Shown piece after piece: positions 25,095 to 52,923 of a stretch of 64,000 nt of DNA. The notes below the pieces were generated by a model. The model was given only the letters and a program-made list of their open reading frames with translations. It did not search any database and had not been told where the DNA came from. The stretch is from Merluccius polli (taxonomy: Eukaryota > Chordata > Actinopteri > Gadiformes > Merlucciidae). The position numbers and the translations under genes were made by a program. Position 1 is the first letter of the stretch. Every line of letters starts with the position of its first letter. Location of the stretch: positions 62,001 through 126,000 of the forward strand of contig JAOPHQ010001992.1 in assembly GCA_030340625.1 (NCBI GenBank), in the 5' to 3' direction.

Positions 25095-25690
25095 GACGGA
25101 GTCTAGACGCTGGTGGTGGTGGTGACTATGACGGAGTCTAGACGCTGGTGGTGGTGGTGACTATGACGGAGTCTAGATGCTGGTGGTGACTATGATGGAG
25201 TCTAGACCCTGGTGGTGGTGGTGGTGGTGGTGGTGGTGACTATGATGGAGTCTAGACCCTGGTGGTGGTGGTGACTATGATGGAGTCTAGACACTGGTGG
25301 TGGTGGTGGTGGTGGTGACTATGATGGAGTCTAGACGCTGGTGGTGGTGGTGGTGGTGGTGACTATGATGGAGTCTAGACGCTGGTGGTGGTGGTGGTGA
25401 CCATGATGAAGTCTAGACACTGGTGGTGGTGGTGGTGGTGGTGGTGACTATGATGGAGTCTAGACGCTGGTGGTGGTGGTGGTGGTGGTGGTGACTATGA
25501 TGGAGTCTAGACGCTGGTGGTGGTGGTGGTGACCATGATGAAGTCTAGACACTGGTGGTGGTGGTGGTGACTATGAAGGTGTCTAGACACTGGTGATGGT
25601 GGTGGTGGTGACTATGATGGAGTCTAGATGCTGGTGGTGGTGGTGACTATGATGGTGTCTTGATGCTGGTGGTGGTGACTATGATGGAAA
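25095..25690. repeat. Variable-length minisatellite with GGT runs
   Basis: About 17 copies of GACTATGATGGAGTCTAGAC alternate with (GGT)n runs of different lengths. It is a nested repeat: a microsatellite inside a minisatellite. Confidence 0.93.
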
Positions 25691-27060
25691 TCCTTGGCCC
25701 TGGAAGATGCCATCTCTTTCTCCGTAGACAGGTGGAGTTGTCCTGGAGGTGAAGGGGATGGAGGAGGGCTGCAACGAGTCGTGATGAAAACAGAGACGAG
25801 CATGAAAGAGGGATACGCTTTGCATTGGCACACAATCAAACTCCTGTTTAATGCATGAGGTCCTGATTGGTTGAGCGATGAAAGGGAGGGGCTTGCGATG
25901 ACAGCGTGGGAATTAAGAACCAAGACATAGAGCAACGAGAAAAAGAAGGGGAATGTCGTCGTCTCCTGATTGAACTTTAGCTCCATTTAAATAACATTGT
26001 CATAGGAATGGAGTTAATTAAATAATGAAAGCCTATTTGTTCAGTGTAATGCAATTACTTGGTCATTTGGAAGAAGCTCAGTCATTGTTTTGTAATCACA
26101 TTAGGTATGATTGATGATGATGGAGGTGTGGTCGATTTCATCGGAAATACCACAATTAGCTTTTTAATTTAACAGACAGCTCAGATCGATCGATCGATCG
26201 ATCTATCTATCTATCTATGATATGAAGGAGGCATGGTTTGGTGTCTGCTGCGAACAAAGGGGGTCAATCACAGGAATCGATGCAGCTGTGGGGGGGTTAG
26301 AGTAATGAGTGATGGACTATATGTTGTATGTTTGTTCTGCTCTGCCCCTACAGTGAGGCCGTTTCCAGCGCTGCGCGATCGCCAGTGAGCGACTGTGTGG
26401 CTTGCAATAGTAGTGTATTGTGGTGTATCATATGCGTACGTATTGGTGTTAGGAGTTGTGTCTGGTATTTCCTGGGGTTGTGCGGTGTATGGAGCACAGG
26501 AATCACAATTCTGAACGAACAATATTCAATAGGAGGATCAGGAGGATCTCAGCTCTCGGTTAGCTTTATCACTCAGCTCTCAGTTAGTTTTATCATTCAG
26601 CTTTCGGTGAGTTTTATCACTCAAATCCGACTGATGATCATTACTAGCATCTTCTACTGAACGACATTGAAAGAACGGAAGAAACTACCTTTTACCGACG
26701 TCTAAACTAACTGCTATACTAACAAGCTAAATATAGGAGGTGGAATTGTCTAAGGGTATGGGGATGGATTTTGTAAATTGAATCATAGGCAGTTAATATT
26801 TAGAATATTGCCCGATAAACACCTCCACTAAAATGGTACAAAAATGGTACAAAATGGAAGTTTGTTAGACAGGGAGGTGACAGCGGCGCTGCCATGCGGT
26901 AGCCATGCAGTGGTCCATGGGGGCCCGGCCACCCGGATAAACCCGAGTGCATGCTGTGCCACTTCTCCGATTTTGTGACTATTTATCTCTGAATGAAAGT
27001 TACATGGTAAACCTTATTCAGTAACAACGTAGTTCACATTGTTTGTTGTCAACATCCTTT
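25691..27060. other. Intergenic stretch with short tandem repeats
   Basis: GATC/TATC tetranucleotides lie at about 26186-26218. Three copies of a roughly 27-bp unit containing CAGTTAGTTTTATCA lie at 26548-26625. No gene seen. Confidence 0.55.
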
Positions 27061-27336
27061 TGATGAAGAACCTGGTTAAAGTAATCATTGAAAAGTAATT
27101 CAGCAATCTGTTGGGACGGGATCTAATGTGTAATGGGTTTACCTTGCAAACGCCAACCCCTAATGCTGTTATGCTGTGCTGAACACCTCTATTTGTTATT
27201 AGCTACCACGTCACATCTAGAGTCAACGCTGTGCGGTGTCTCCATTACGCCCACACATGACTGCATGGGTAACTGTCACAGGTATCTGTCTCTGTTCCTC
27301 CACAGCCACCTATCCTATGGGCTGAACATTAGAATC

Positions 27337-29733
27337 CAACCCAGTCGCCAAAAGCATACGTTGACAGTGTACGTTTTCGTGAACACTGGATTAAGTCGCA
27401 TTTCAACGTAAAATAGCGTGTTGTACCTACAGTATCCGTGACCTATCAGGACCTATCAGCCGGAAGTACTGTCCTTACTGTACTATTGTTCATGTTGTAA
27501 TGTCATAATATTTTTTTATACAATAAAAAAAGAACAACAACTATTATTGTCCCACACCACAATATATGTCCCACAAGGTGAACTCCAAACAATTCATGTT
27601 TGTCCAATTCATGGACAAACAAAGCAGCTGGAAACACGTCTAAAAAAAACACTTGAAATAAAATGTAGCCTATATTTATATTTTTACACATCAATCTCCC
27701 TATAATATGAACAAAATATGTTCAGGTTATACTTTCCATTTTTTTCCCACTTTGCCATGTTTTTTGTAGTTCTAAAGCCCCTTGCATGTTACTACGGCAC
27801 AGGCCTACTTTCTTTCAAAAGCTCATATCTTGGTCAATTAAAAACAACTGTGTGTAAATATGTAACTGCACACAGACATACATTTGCATTACCATATTAT
27901 GTACTATTGGTTCATCCACGGCAATCCTGTCAGCCCTGGGGAAGGGAACACAATGGCTATAAATGGTCATATTAAGTAATATGGAAATATTTATATGAAA
28001 CATTAAGTAGTTTAAGGAGTAAATGGGGTCTAAACTGCTCCAAATTGAAAAGCATGACTAAGGATAACGTCACCATCAATATGTTGAACACATTTTGCCA
28101 CTAAATATCCCTTAAAATATGTTTTAGTGATTTTATCCATCTTGGCTCTATATAGGCTGTGAGAAAGTACACATCAGTAAGTGCCTTGGCAGTGAGCAAG
28201 ATAAAAAATGAAACTTTGTCGTAGGATGACAGTGAAGACATCGTTGGAAAGGTCTTGATCTGCAGAGTACAGATCTGCCACTGTGGACATTCTGGGTGGT
28301 TCCTGCTCCTCAGGAATGCCCTTTGAACCTTGAACCTAAGGCTCTTTTAAAGGCTTACAGAAAAGCAACACAATGTGATACAAACATGGGGAAAACATTT
28401 TTGGAAAGCTGTTGACTTCTTCTATCATGGCCTTTGTGGCCTTTGCCAAACCATCAGGGGGCGCTACTGGGTAGAGTCAAAACCAGATTTCACCCAATTA
28501 ACAATAGTAAAAATGAAATCTGACCAAATAAATGTGCTCCCCAGTCTCTAAAACATATAATACACTTGCGAAGTTCCTTGACACATTTTCACATAATAGG
28601 GAAAACTTTAACTAAACATTTTAGAACTACAAAAAACATGGCGAAAAAACATGGCGCCGCACACTTAAGTGTATTGCATTTTCCGAACGTTTGTAGTTTT
28701 TTAAATTCATTTTCCGGGTTAGGGTTAGCGTTTTGCCCGTTTTGAAGAGAGAAAGTATAACCTGATCATATTTTGTTTATATTATAGGGAGATTGATGTT
28801 GTAAAAATATAAATATAGGCTACATTTTATTTATAAGTGTTTTTTTAGACGTGTTTCCAGCTGCTTTGTTTGTCCATGAATTGGACAAACATGAATTGTT
28901 TGGAGTTCACATTGTGGGACATACATTGTGGTGTGGGACAATAATAGTTGTTCTTTAAAAAAAAAAAATATATATATATTGTCAACAATATTATGACATT
29001 ACAACATAAACAATAGTACAGTAAGGACAGTACTTCCGGCTGATAGGTCCTCCCAATGGGACAGGTGGTCACGGCGTCTTTCAGCCGTAGCCCATAGCAA
29101 CCTGACGTCATTGAAACATGGTGCAGGAATCAGAGCTATAGAGTAAACATAGAGTTGTTTATAGAGTTGTTTACTCTATAGCTCTGATACAGGAGTAATA
29201 ACTAACTAATAGGACGGATGCCCACACACCACTGAACGTCAAATATCGCCGGAGACGAACTCCGTCAGTGACTGACGCTAAAGTGCCCTTACCGACAGTC
29301 GCTATGTGACGTTCTGGGAGTGAGACTGTGTTGTTCTGACTGAGTTTTCATGAAGATTATGCAATACATATTACACCCCAACTGTTTCTGTGGTGGGTTT
29401 TGAAAGCACAAAAAAAAACCGTGACCCGCGTCTTTGAGGTTTACACCCGCCGTGACTCCGTTTTCAAAACAGCCCAATTTGGCGAGAAAACCGTGAAGCT
29501 GGCAACCATGCATCACCGTCACCTTAATTCTAATTTATGTATTTTATAACCAGCAATTTATGTATTTTATAACTAAGAAATGTCCTTGTTGGTTGTGCTT
29601 TCTTCAGGCGCCTCCACAGCGCCACGCGCGGATACTGTGTAGGTACAACACGCTATTTTACGTTGAAATGCGATGTAACCCAGTGTTCACGAAAACGTAC
29701 ACTGTCAACGTATGCTTTTGGCGACTGGGTTGA
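27337..29733. mobile_element. Fold-back transposon with arms of about 440 bp
   Basis: The left arm (27337 to about 27780) returns in reverse complement on the right: the inner part at about 28617-29055, the outer part at about 29630-29733. The ends read CAACCCAGTCGCCAAAAGCA and its complement. AGAATC flanks both sides (27331-27336 and 29734-29739), a likely 6-bp target duplication. About 570 bp (29060-29628) interrupt the right arm. The roughly 840-bp centre has no transposase. The superfamily is not recognised. Confidence 0.8.
29129..29188. other. Perfect 21-bp inverted repeat inside the fold-back arm interruption
   Basis: ATCAGAGCTATAGAGTAAAC plus A at 29129-29149 is repeated exactly in reverse complement at 29168-29188, with an 18-base loop. 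Confidence 0.85.
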
Positions 29734-30087
29734 AGAATCAGACGGGATTTATCCCCACACACTGCATCCTGCAACAGGCCGGGAAGGCTAGTTAGCCTAT
29801 GATGGGTAAGATCCCAAATGGGTAAGAAACCCTGGGACAACCTGCAGGCACAGTCACGATTTCTTGGCCAAGTCACTGAGCGCTGACTCACTTGATCATA
29901 AAGTGACAGGAATATGAAACCATCACAGGAGAAGCTGTTTGGTGGAGGAGAGGTAGAGGGATAGGTCTCAGACATGTCAGCTCAGGCAGCAGAAGTGGTG
30001 GCCTTAATGTCACCTTTTAAACCCTCAAGGGCTATAAGGACTTGCGTTATTCTTTTGGTGTAGTACATGACTTGGTAAACTTTTGGT

Positions 30088-31260
30088 TTGAAAGCGGCTG
30101 ATGGTAAACCCATATTACATCACATTTTGGTTTCAGATTTACTGGCTGCAATTTCCCTTTGTACTAGATTGGCTGTAGTTAAGGTTAAAGGGCATATAGC
30201 ACCTTTAGGAGAGATACAGGCACAAGGTAACGACTTAGCTGATATGGCAGCTGGATGGGCTGCGCAAGAGGGCTCTACGTCGCCATATTGCTCTGTAGCT
30301 CCTGTTCATTCAATGTATATGTTTTCAGATAATTATAGTTTCACAGGCAACACCGGCTGACAAAGAATATTGGCATGAAAATACGTTACTGCCCCCGGCA
30401 AGCGTTACCAGCTAGCGCTTTTCCATGACTTGTCAATCATTTTCATGGTATGTCTCATCGCTCTTGTTTGAGATGTAGTGCAGAGCCCCGGAGGTGACGT
30501 GGATGGTTTATTTTATTTTTTTAAGCGCGCACGCTTTATAATAAGTCGCACACGCTTTATAAGTCATGCGCGCGCTTTACTAAAGCATGCGTGCTTTAAA
30601 TAAGTCACACGCGCGCTTCACTAAAGCGCGCGTGCGAGGCTGTCCCACAGGCTGGGCCTGTGCTGGAGGTGTGAGGTGAGTGAATAGCTGAGGAACTGTT
30701 AGAGTCAGACTTGGCAGATGAAGTCAGACACTACCCTTAAAAACATACTAAGTGGTACATGACTTGTGTAGCCTTCTGTTGCCTGGACAGTCTGTCTTTT
30801 TTTTTTTTACTGTTTTAATGTTATTGTAACTATTATTGTTTATGTATGGCAATGAGCTTCCTGCCAGCCACCCTCTGTTTCACTGAGCCGCACAACTGAG
30901 GGACAAGGGGGTCATACAAGACATAATGGCGAGATTCTGTATTCTTGGATACAAAGAACTGTCAAATTGATTCTTAGCTCTTGTTTGAGATGTGCGACAA
31001 CACATGTTAGAAAACCAGGGGCGTCTTATTATGCTGCTCATTTCAGTCACTACAAATAAATTGTGCACACATGCCCCCTAAACGACCTAATAAATATGTG
31101 CTTGTCATAGTAGATCAGTTCTCTAAGTGGGAGGAAGCAAGAAGATGCAACTGTGAAAATACTAGCTATACTAGCAGACATTGTTTTCTGGGGTGGGGTG
31201 GGTGGGGGGTGCTGAACACGTAATTCTGGACTCTGAGGGCCTCGACGGGCCGCATACAAT
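30088..31260 (+). mobile_element. Endogenous retrovirus-like pol remnant (RNase H and integrase)
   Basis: The plus strand at 30088-30360 reads LAVVKVKGHIAPLGE and GNDLADMAAGWAA, the end of a retroviral RNase H domain. At 31070-31150 it reads KYVLVIVDQFSKWEEA, the start of an integrase core. The integrase zinc-finger region between them is degraded, with stops and frame changes, and the core breaks off at about 31260. The fold-back element at 27337-29733 appears to have landed in the same retroviral copy, because protease-like sequence lies on its left (27065-27190). It is dead. LTRs not seen. Confidence 0.65.
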
Positions 31261-31319
31261 TAAATATGTGCCGACGACCTGAATAAACCAGAAGCATTGT
31301 GATCTCACACAGTAGGCCT

Positions 31320-31813
31320 CGGTCACATTGTGTCAGTAAGCTTCCAGGGTTTGAGAAAAGTTCGATGACCCCATCCCAGTAGACAACAGAGAAAAGATCA
31401 CAACCATTGGTTTCCTGTGTGAATTATTGTTTGTGAGCGGCTGTCTGTCTGTCTTTCTCTCTGTCTCTCTATCTCTATCTCTATCTCTATCGTTCTCTTT
31501 TCTTTCTTTCTGTCTTTCATTCATTCCTTGATTCATTCATTCATGTATCTCTCTATCCTCCACAGTTTGATCCTCGCCTGCTTTTTATCTCATTACTGCT
31601 GCCGTGGTGGTACATACGCAGGCTCCTACAGCCACCACCTCTCTGATGAGAATGGCCTGACTGAATAGCGTTCGCTTCCAGACACACACACACACACACA
31701 CACACACACAAGCCCTGGTTTGCATGCTAACAGATGGAGCAAGGCTAATATTAGCACAGCACTATCAATAATCCACAGCCAGACGTGTGGATGGCAGCTT
31801 GTCCATCTGTGGC

Positions 31814-31846
<33 letters not shown>

Positions 31847-32078
31847 AGAGAGAGAGCTTGGGTGGGAGGCGAGCCATGTCTTGCAGGCCTGTTACTGTAA
31901 TGAACAAGTTGGGTCTGCTGCCCATAGGCGTAGATTACGGGGGGGACTATTTATAATTAGAATTTTGTCCCCACCACTTTTAAAAATGTGCAAACCAATT
32001 GCGACCGAAAAAATCCCCACATACTCCAAACCGAACCAAAACCTCAGTCATAATGACTGAATGAAACAATGAATAATG

Positions 32079-32119
<41 letters not shown>

Positions 32120-32140
32120 ACACACACACACACACACCAC
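31320..32140. repeat. Simple repeats and second copy of the dispersed repeat
   Basis: A TCTCTATC tract lies at about 31455-31500, a CA tract at 31681-31710, the second copy of the repeat found at 13338-13445 at 31794-31917, and a long GT/AC mirror tract at 32080-32137. No gene is seen between them. Confidence 0.8.
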
Positions 32141-33069
32141 AATTAGTCAAGCGATATGAAGCTGTCCATCTTAGGGTGACCATCCGCAGTGTTTAAATAT
32201 GTCACTAATGGCTTCCTCTTATTGATGTCTCTTCACTCACCCTGTGATTCGGTTTATAACCAAACATGGTGTCAGTCATGTTTGGACAGGGAAGCGGTGG
32301 GGGGGGCGGGTAGGTAGAGTGGTTTGGTAAGGGGAAATCCATCACTTGTGATCTAACATATGACATTTAGCGTATAATTAGCAGTGTGGTAACATGATGA
32401 TTATCATGGGTTGGCTGTCATGTGTCAATGTTTCACAGAATACATTGTTGTGTTTTTGTTTATTACAATCCAATTTGTACAGGCTTACAGATGTTTGTTT
32501 TTTTTAAATTGAAATTTGGATTCAATAAGATTTCGTATGTAGATATTTATTTGTGTATTTACACTTTCTTTTATTTCATTTTTTTGTGTATTCATTTCAC
32601 ATTTTTGTGTACCTCCTTTTTTTTAAAAAAAAGAAAACTGATTGATTTGATAGATTATCCAACATTAAACCATAAACTGTAAAATGTACTTCTTTTGTTC
32701 ATCACTCACCTGGCTACATAAACACAATATATAATATATACTTAATAACTTTTTCATATACATATATCATATATATATATAATATATATAAAAGAAGAAA
32801 ATTGCTTTGGATGAAAGCGTCACTATGGAAACTGGAAGTAAATAGTAGGCAAATAGTAAACATATAGTCACAGTCGTACACTACCCCTTAATACTGGCCT
32901 GCTAAATTATGTACCGAGAGAGAGAGTGAGTCTTTTTTTCCTTCACTTCCTCTAACATGAAGGCATGCACACAGGAACAGGTTCGTCAGAGAAACCTCCT
33001 GTACCAGCAGTCTGCTCTGCTGGAGGTGTGGTTGCTTTTCTTTTTTTTTTGTAGTCATTCCAGAGGGAG

Positions 33070-33142
<73 letters not shown>

Positions 33143-33170
33143 GACAGAGAGAGAGAGACAGAGAGAGACA

Positions 33171-33217
<47 letters not shown>

Positions 33218-33449
33218 AGACACACAGACACACGCACACACAGATCAGGAAGTGAGTGCTTCTTCATTGGAGGTGGTGGCGGCTCATCAGCCGGTTTGGC
33301 GAGAAAAAGTCTGGCAGACAGACACTTTTTTTGCAGAGAGTGTGGAAAGACAGGCGGCGGTTTAGAGGGGCTTATGGCTTCGGTTATTACCAGTCTGTGA
33401 ACCGCCCCCCCCCCTCCCTTGACTCGCCTTGCAGAAAAAACCTGTTCCT
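32141..33449. repeat. AT-rich spacer and a ~150-bp GA microsatellite, 3' of vgll1
   Basis: The GA tract spans about 33065-33215 and carries interspersed GACA units. A stretch at 32730-32800 is nearly pure ATAT. No coding evidence. Confidence 0.8.
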
Positions 33450-34457
33450 TTAGTACCAGCAGAGGTCCTTCTTGTCCACACTCCGTCCTGAAAGATGGGA
33501 AGCATATATTTTTGGCACTGTTACAATATGAAACAACTCACAAATGAACAAAACACAGCATCAATACAATATGATGCAATACTACAGTCTAAACAAAGAG
33601 TGTGCAGGGAAACCACCTCAGTCAATACATATTCAGCAAATACATTTCTCCTTTAAAATAGCAACCCCTTAAAACCGTTTGTTTTATACAAAAGCTGGCA
33701 TACAACAGTGTGTGTGTGGAACAGCGAACCTACCAGGGTCAAAGCCGACGCTGGGATCCAAGGAGTCGTTGAAAGCGGCAGGGGTCGACCAGCTGGGCAG
33801 CAGCAGCTCTGGCTGGGAACCCGAGGCCCCGCCGGGGCCCATCTCGTTGTGGTCACTGTGCAGCAGGTTGAGCAGGGACGTGGCGTACTGCTGTCCTGTG
33901 AGGCTCAGGCCGTCCGTGGTTATGGAGTACGGCATGGAGGTCAGGCCCAGTCCCAGGCCCCTTGCGGGAAAGGGCGGCCAGCTGGAGGGCGACTCGTCCA
34001 TGGGGCTGAGCGGCAGGCTGCCGTGGGCCTTGGCGCTCAGCAACTGGGCCTCCGGATAGGAGCAGGAGGAGGTGGCCATCCACTGGCAGGAGTTTGATTC
34101 CTCTGTGAGACGTGACCAAAGTGGGGGGGGGGCAACACACACACACGAGTAAAGGGTGTTCAATGACATCAATGGACATCAATGTTAAATTCTTCCCCTC
34201 TTCCACCAAATGTTTGTTGCGTAGTTGGGCTGACTGGTTGGGGGTGGTTGGTCTCCCTTACCTGATTTGTTGGACTTGCGGCGCTTCTTGGATCTGACTG
34301 GGTCTGGCTGGGGCTTGGCCCTATCAGCCTTGCCGAGGGCACGGGAGAAGTGTTCGTCCACCATGCTGCCGATGTCCCCCTGGAAGTAGGTGAAGACGAC
34401 GCTCTGGGAGTTCTCCTCCACCTTCACCGAGATCGGGCTTCCTGCCACGTTGGCCAT
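33450..34457 (-). CDS. vgll1: Vestigial-like family member 1, TEAD co-factor, complete, 3 exons
   Basis: This is a nuclear transcription co-factor that binds TEAD proteins through a Tondu (TDU) motif. The minus-strand exons are 34457-34262, 34102-33734 and 33487-33450. All introns are phase 1 and the protein is 200 aa. The TDU motif spans residues 20-42 and reads VVFTYFQGDIGSMVDEHFSR. A basic stretch RSKKRRKSNK follows and could act as a nuclear signal. Exon 2 is Ser/Pro/Gly-rich and low in order. Exon 3 is only 12 codons and ends KDLCWY. The bases before the ATG (CTTCCCCAGTTTTAG) look like a splice acceptor, so a 5' UTR exon probably lies upstream. VGLL2 and VGLL3 share the motif. Position between cd40lg and adgrg4, as in mammals, decides for VGLL1. 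Confidence 0.88.
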
Positions 34458-36857
34458 TGGTCATCTAAAACTGGGGAAGAAACACCAACATTCAGGTCAA
34501 CGCATCGTATATTCTTTACCGTATTATAATTCACAGAATTAGCTTTTCGTTTTTTTTTGGTATTCTATATTTTTGGGGTTTTGGGTTGTTTATTTATTTA
34601 AAAAAATATATGTTTGGGGTTATTTGTATTTGACCTTTGTTATGTTTCATAGAAATGTAAACTTGTTATAGCAAGTGTAGTATTGTGTTCTTCAAAAGAT
34701 ACCTATATAATATTCCCCATGACCCCATGTGGGTCCAGCTTCTTCTCAAGATGTTCCTCATTTACGAATAAATCCCAAGAAGTTGTGTTTGGTCAAATTA
34801 CAAATGTATTCAAAAACATTTTTCCCATGTTTTATTTTTTACTTTCAGTCGTTCAAGTCAGATGAGTTGTGTTGTAGATCAGAAAAATGTTGAGTTTTGA
34901 TTTGTATAGATATGCATTGAGGAAATACAACATGTGGTCGCTACTTGGTAAAATGAGTAGGCTGTGATTGTGCACCATTTTCAAATGGCAACTTTAAAAA
35001 AAAAAAAAGGCTATTGAAAGCTTGATCTGTTGCATCATGCTGTGATGTTGGCTCAAAACCGTATTCTCATTGCTAGACCAAATTAAAAGTACAATTTTTA
35101 AACATATTAAATGTACATATACTTTTACTTACTTTTTGATTGTTGACGCTGACCAAGGAACAAGTCCTTGGAATGACTGCTTAATAAAAAAAATGGCTGA
35201 TGTAGTCACCTATGTGAGCCGAAAAAACATCGTCATTAAAAGATATCACTTGATGTCGTTGCAGATATCATAAGAAATCCATCAGATCCCGGCAAGCCAA
35301 CTTTTCTTTCTGCTTCTTGTCCTACGGCAAGCTATGGCTTCTTTCAACCTACCTAGTCACTGTGTTAGCACGGTGTGCTCCAGTCTCTGATCCAGGGTGT
35401 GTGAGGGTTCAGGAACAGAGATGAGAATGAAGAGAATGCCAACGAGCAAGTTCGACCATAACCTGACTGACACCATATCAGAGCATTCCTCAAACAGACA
35501 CGATGCCATAAATGTGTGCACACTTTAGAAAAACGCTTCTGAAGAGTTACACTGTGTAATCTCTAGGCTGATTTCATGTTTTCTTTCATGTTCAATTTCA
35601 TGTTTTTTGCAAATGCAATGGTCTTATCTGATCATCATCCAAATCCATCCTATTTGCTATACATTGGCTTACCAAATAAAGCCAATGCATTATATGCATT
35701 TAACAAATGAAGACAATTTGTGGTGTATGTACTTACTAACAACTTCAAACATTGATGGAGGAACAGGAACACTGTTCAGCAGGACAGGAACACTGTTCCG
35801 CAGGCATCAATTAAAACAAGATTTGGCCATTCCTTGTCTTACCTGTCTACATAAAGGCTTACTTGTCTATTACTTATATAATGTTCTATATTTACAGACT
35901 GAGAATGTTCCAGTGATTGTGAGTGGTTGTGGGATTTTGTTTTATTCGTATTTGGTAATTAATTGAAATACTTGTTTATTCAGCCAAAGTCCCCCAAATA
36001 ACACCAGGCTTTATATTATTTTTGGTTGATTGTTGCCTCCATTGTTGCACAGCTTAAATTGCCACCAGCAAACAGATGTGGACCCATTTTATACCTTTAT
36101 ATATATGGTGTAGATTAGAAGACCAATTGATCTATGGCCTCCCAAGAGCTTGAGACTACACAGTCAGGCCACCAGATGTCGCCAAAAGGCCGTCGCACAA
36201 TACTTATCACCAAATCCCAGTGAGATTGCCAGTGTTGCAGATTTTTAACTATAGTAGGGATATATGGTTCATGTAAAATAGACTGATGTCATAGCTCCTC
36301 AGCTTTCTAATTGCTTCCTGAGACTTTTTAGAAACATCCCACAACAACTCGACTGTTGCTGCACATGAAGTAGTGTTGCATTTCCACTGCAATTCATTTG
36401 ACATTATTTTGTAAAGGGCGTCTTGTAATAAACCCTGGGTAGTGGCTGAATTCCACACAATGAGCTTAAAGTGACAAAGACAGTATAACTTATAGCAGAC
36501 ATTTTATTAAATTGAGAAAAACCTATACATATCAGATATTAACATTTTCCTGCGGTTGCCAGTTAAGATACATATTCAACATGAAAAATGACAAATATAG
36601 CTCTAAAATGAATAAATCCAATATTGGTGAAACTATAACTGCTTCAATTTGCAACCATTAAAAGCTGTTAAGCCCTCAAAATAGCAGATTTATATAGTCT
36701 CTGTAACTTACTTTATAACGTTGTTATATGTTTAGAACTGTACATGTGGAAGCAAATAACTTGCATAACCATTGCTTTTCCACAGTACTGCTTGGACCAG
36801 TTAGGTTTTGGTCTCTATGTTGTTGGACTGGTTGGTTGAGCTACAGGGAGGCTTCCC
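34458..36857. other. 2.4-kb spacer between vgll1 and adgrg4; BRS3 and HTATSF1 absent
   Basis: No exon of a bombesin-like receptor or of an RNA-recognition protein is visible, although both genes lie here in the human order as I know it. A candidate adgrg4 polyadenylation signal is listed separately. Confidence 0.6.
36503..36508 (-). promoter_or_regulatory. adgrg4: Candidate adgrg4 polyadenylation signal
   Basis: AATAAA on the minus strand, about 350 bases past the stop codon. It is the nearest good hexamer I noticed. Unproven. Confidence 0.4.
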
Positions 36858-51631
<14,774 letters not shown>

Positions 51632-52688
51632 GGCAAGTCTGGGAAGTACATAACAAAATAACAGTTACCATCCACAAGTCATAAACTATTCGTAAACCAC
51701 ATTATTTGTTGCCCAACCAAGCATCCTGAAGGAGTCACTTATTTCTGTTATACGATCAAATTCATATCCATATCTACTCACCTGTGTCATTCCTCTTGGT
51801 CTGATTGAATCTGTAAAAAATAAATCTTTAAAAATGACCGAATCGGTGTTAGAGGTGTGCTCTTGAAAACCATACGTCTTCTCGCCAGAGTCAGTTCGCT
51901 TCTCCAGAAACACAACATCGCACCCTCTCCTTTTGTACCTTGAGTTACTCATTAATCACTGGTAATAAACACCGCCAATATAGCCCATAATGCCTAAACT
52001 TTGCCTCCAGTTATATACATGTAATTTGAGGAATTGAATACCTTCAATTTATATTAACAGCAATATAAACTTGTTGTTTTTGTATCGACACGGTACTGTT
52101 TGCCTAGTTCCGTATGCCTTTCATAAATGTGATGAAAGGCAGAAGCCTGACAAAAGGAAGTATTGAGTAACTATGTGCTGTGACACACACTCGTCGGTAT
52201 AGATAATGTTCGAAGCGGGTTAGTATTGGGGACCTCTCTATTTTATTTGCGCTCACTATGTGTATATTTTCTGTGTGTATCAATGTGTGCATTGATCTAA
52301 CAGGAGGCACTCATATATTTCAACTCAATTCAATGTTAGACTTGTAGTTTTAATCGATGCTCTACTGATAACTGTCCAAACAAATGTAATCTGCTTCTCT
52401 AGTGGTAATCTCTGTGGTTTGTGCTGCTACTCCGAGTACGTACTGGAGAACATTGCAACACATTTATTTAGCAGAGACTTAAAGCAATTGATTTTTGATT
52501 TTATGAGCAGGTAGGGGTCAGGTAGCCTATCTTGCTCAAGGATGCCTACAGACTGTGAACATTGAGGTTTGAACCCAGAATCTACTGAGAGTCACCCACC
52601 ATGAGATGATTCTGCCCTTATAATAGACCCTCCTACCCCTATTTTCTCACACACACACACACACACACTCACACAACCCCCCCCCCCC

Positions 52689-52724
<36 letters not shown>

Positions 52725-52775
52725 AGATAGATAGGAGAAAGAGAGGCACAGATAAAGCAGACAGAGAGATAGAGG

Positions 52776-52827
<52 letters not shown>

Positions 52828-52882
52828 AATAAGCGAGGGATTTACAAGGAGCTCATTCATAGATGACATTCTTCTGTGGCTT

Positions 52883-52923
<41 letters not shown>

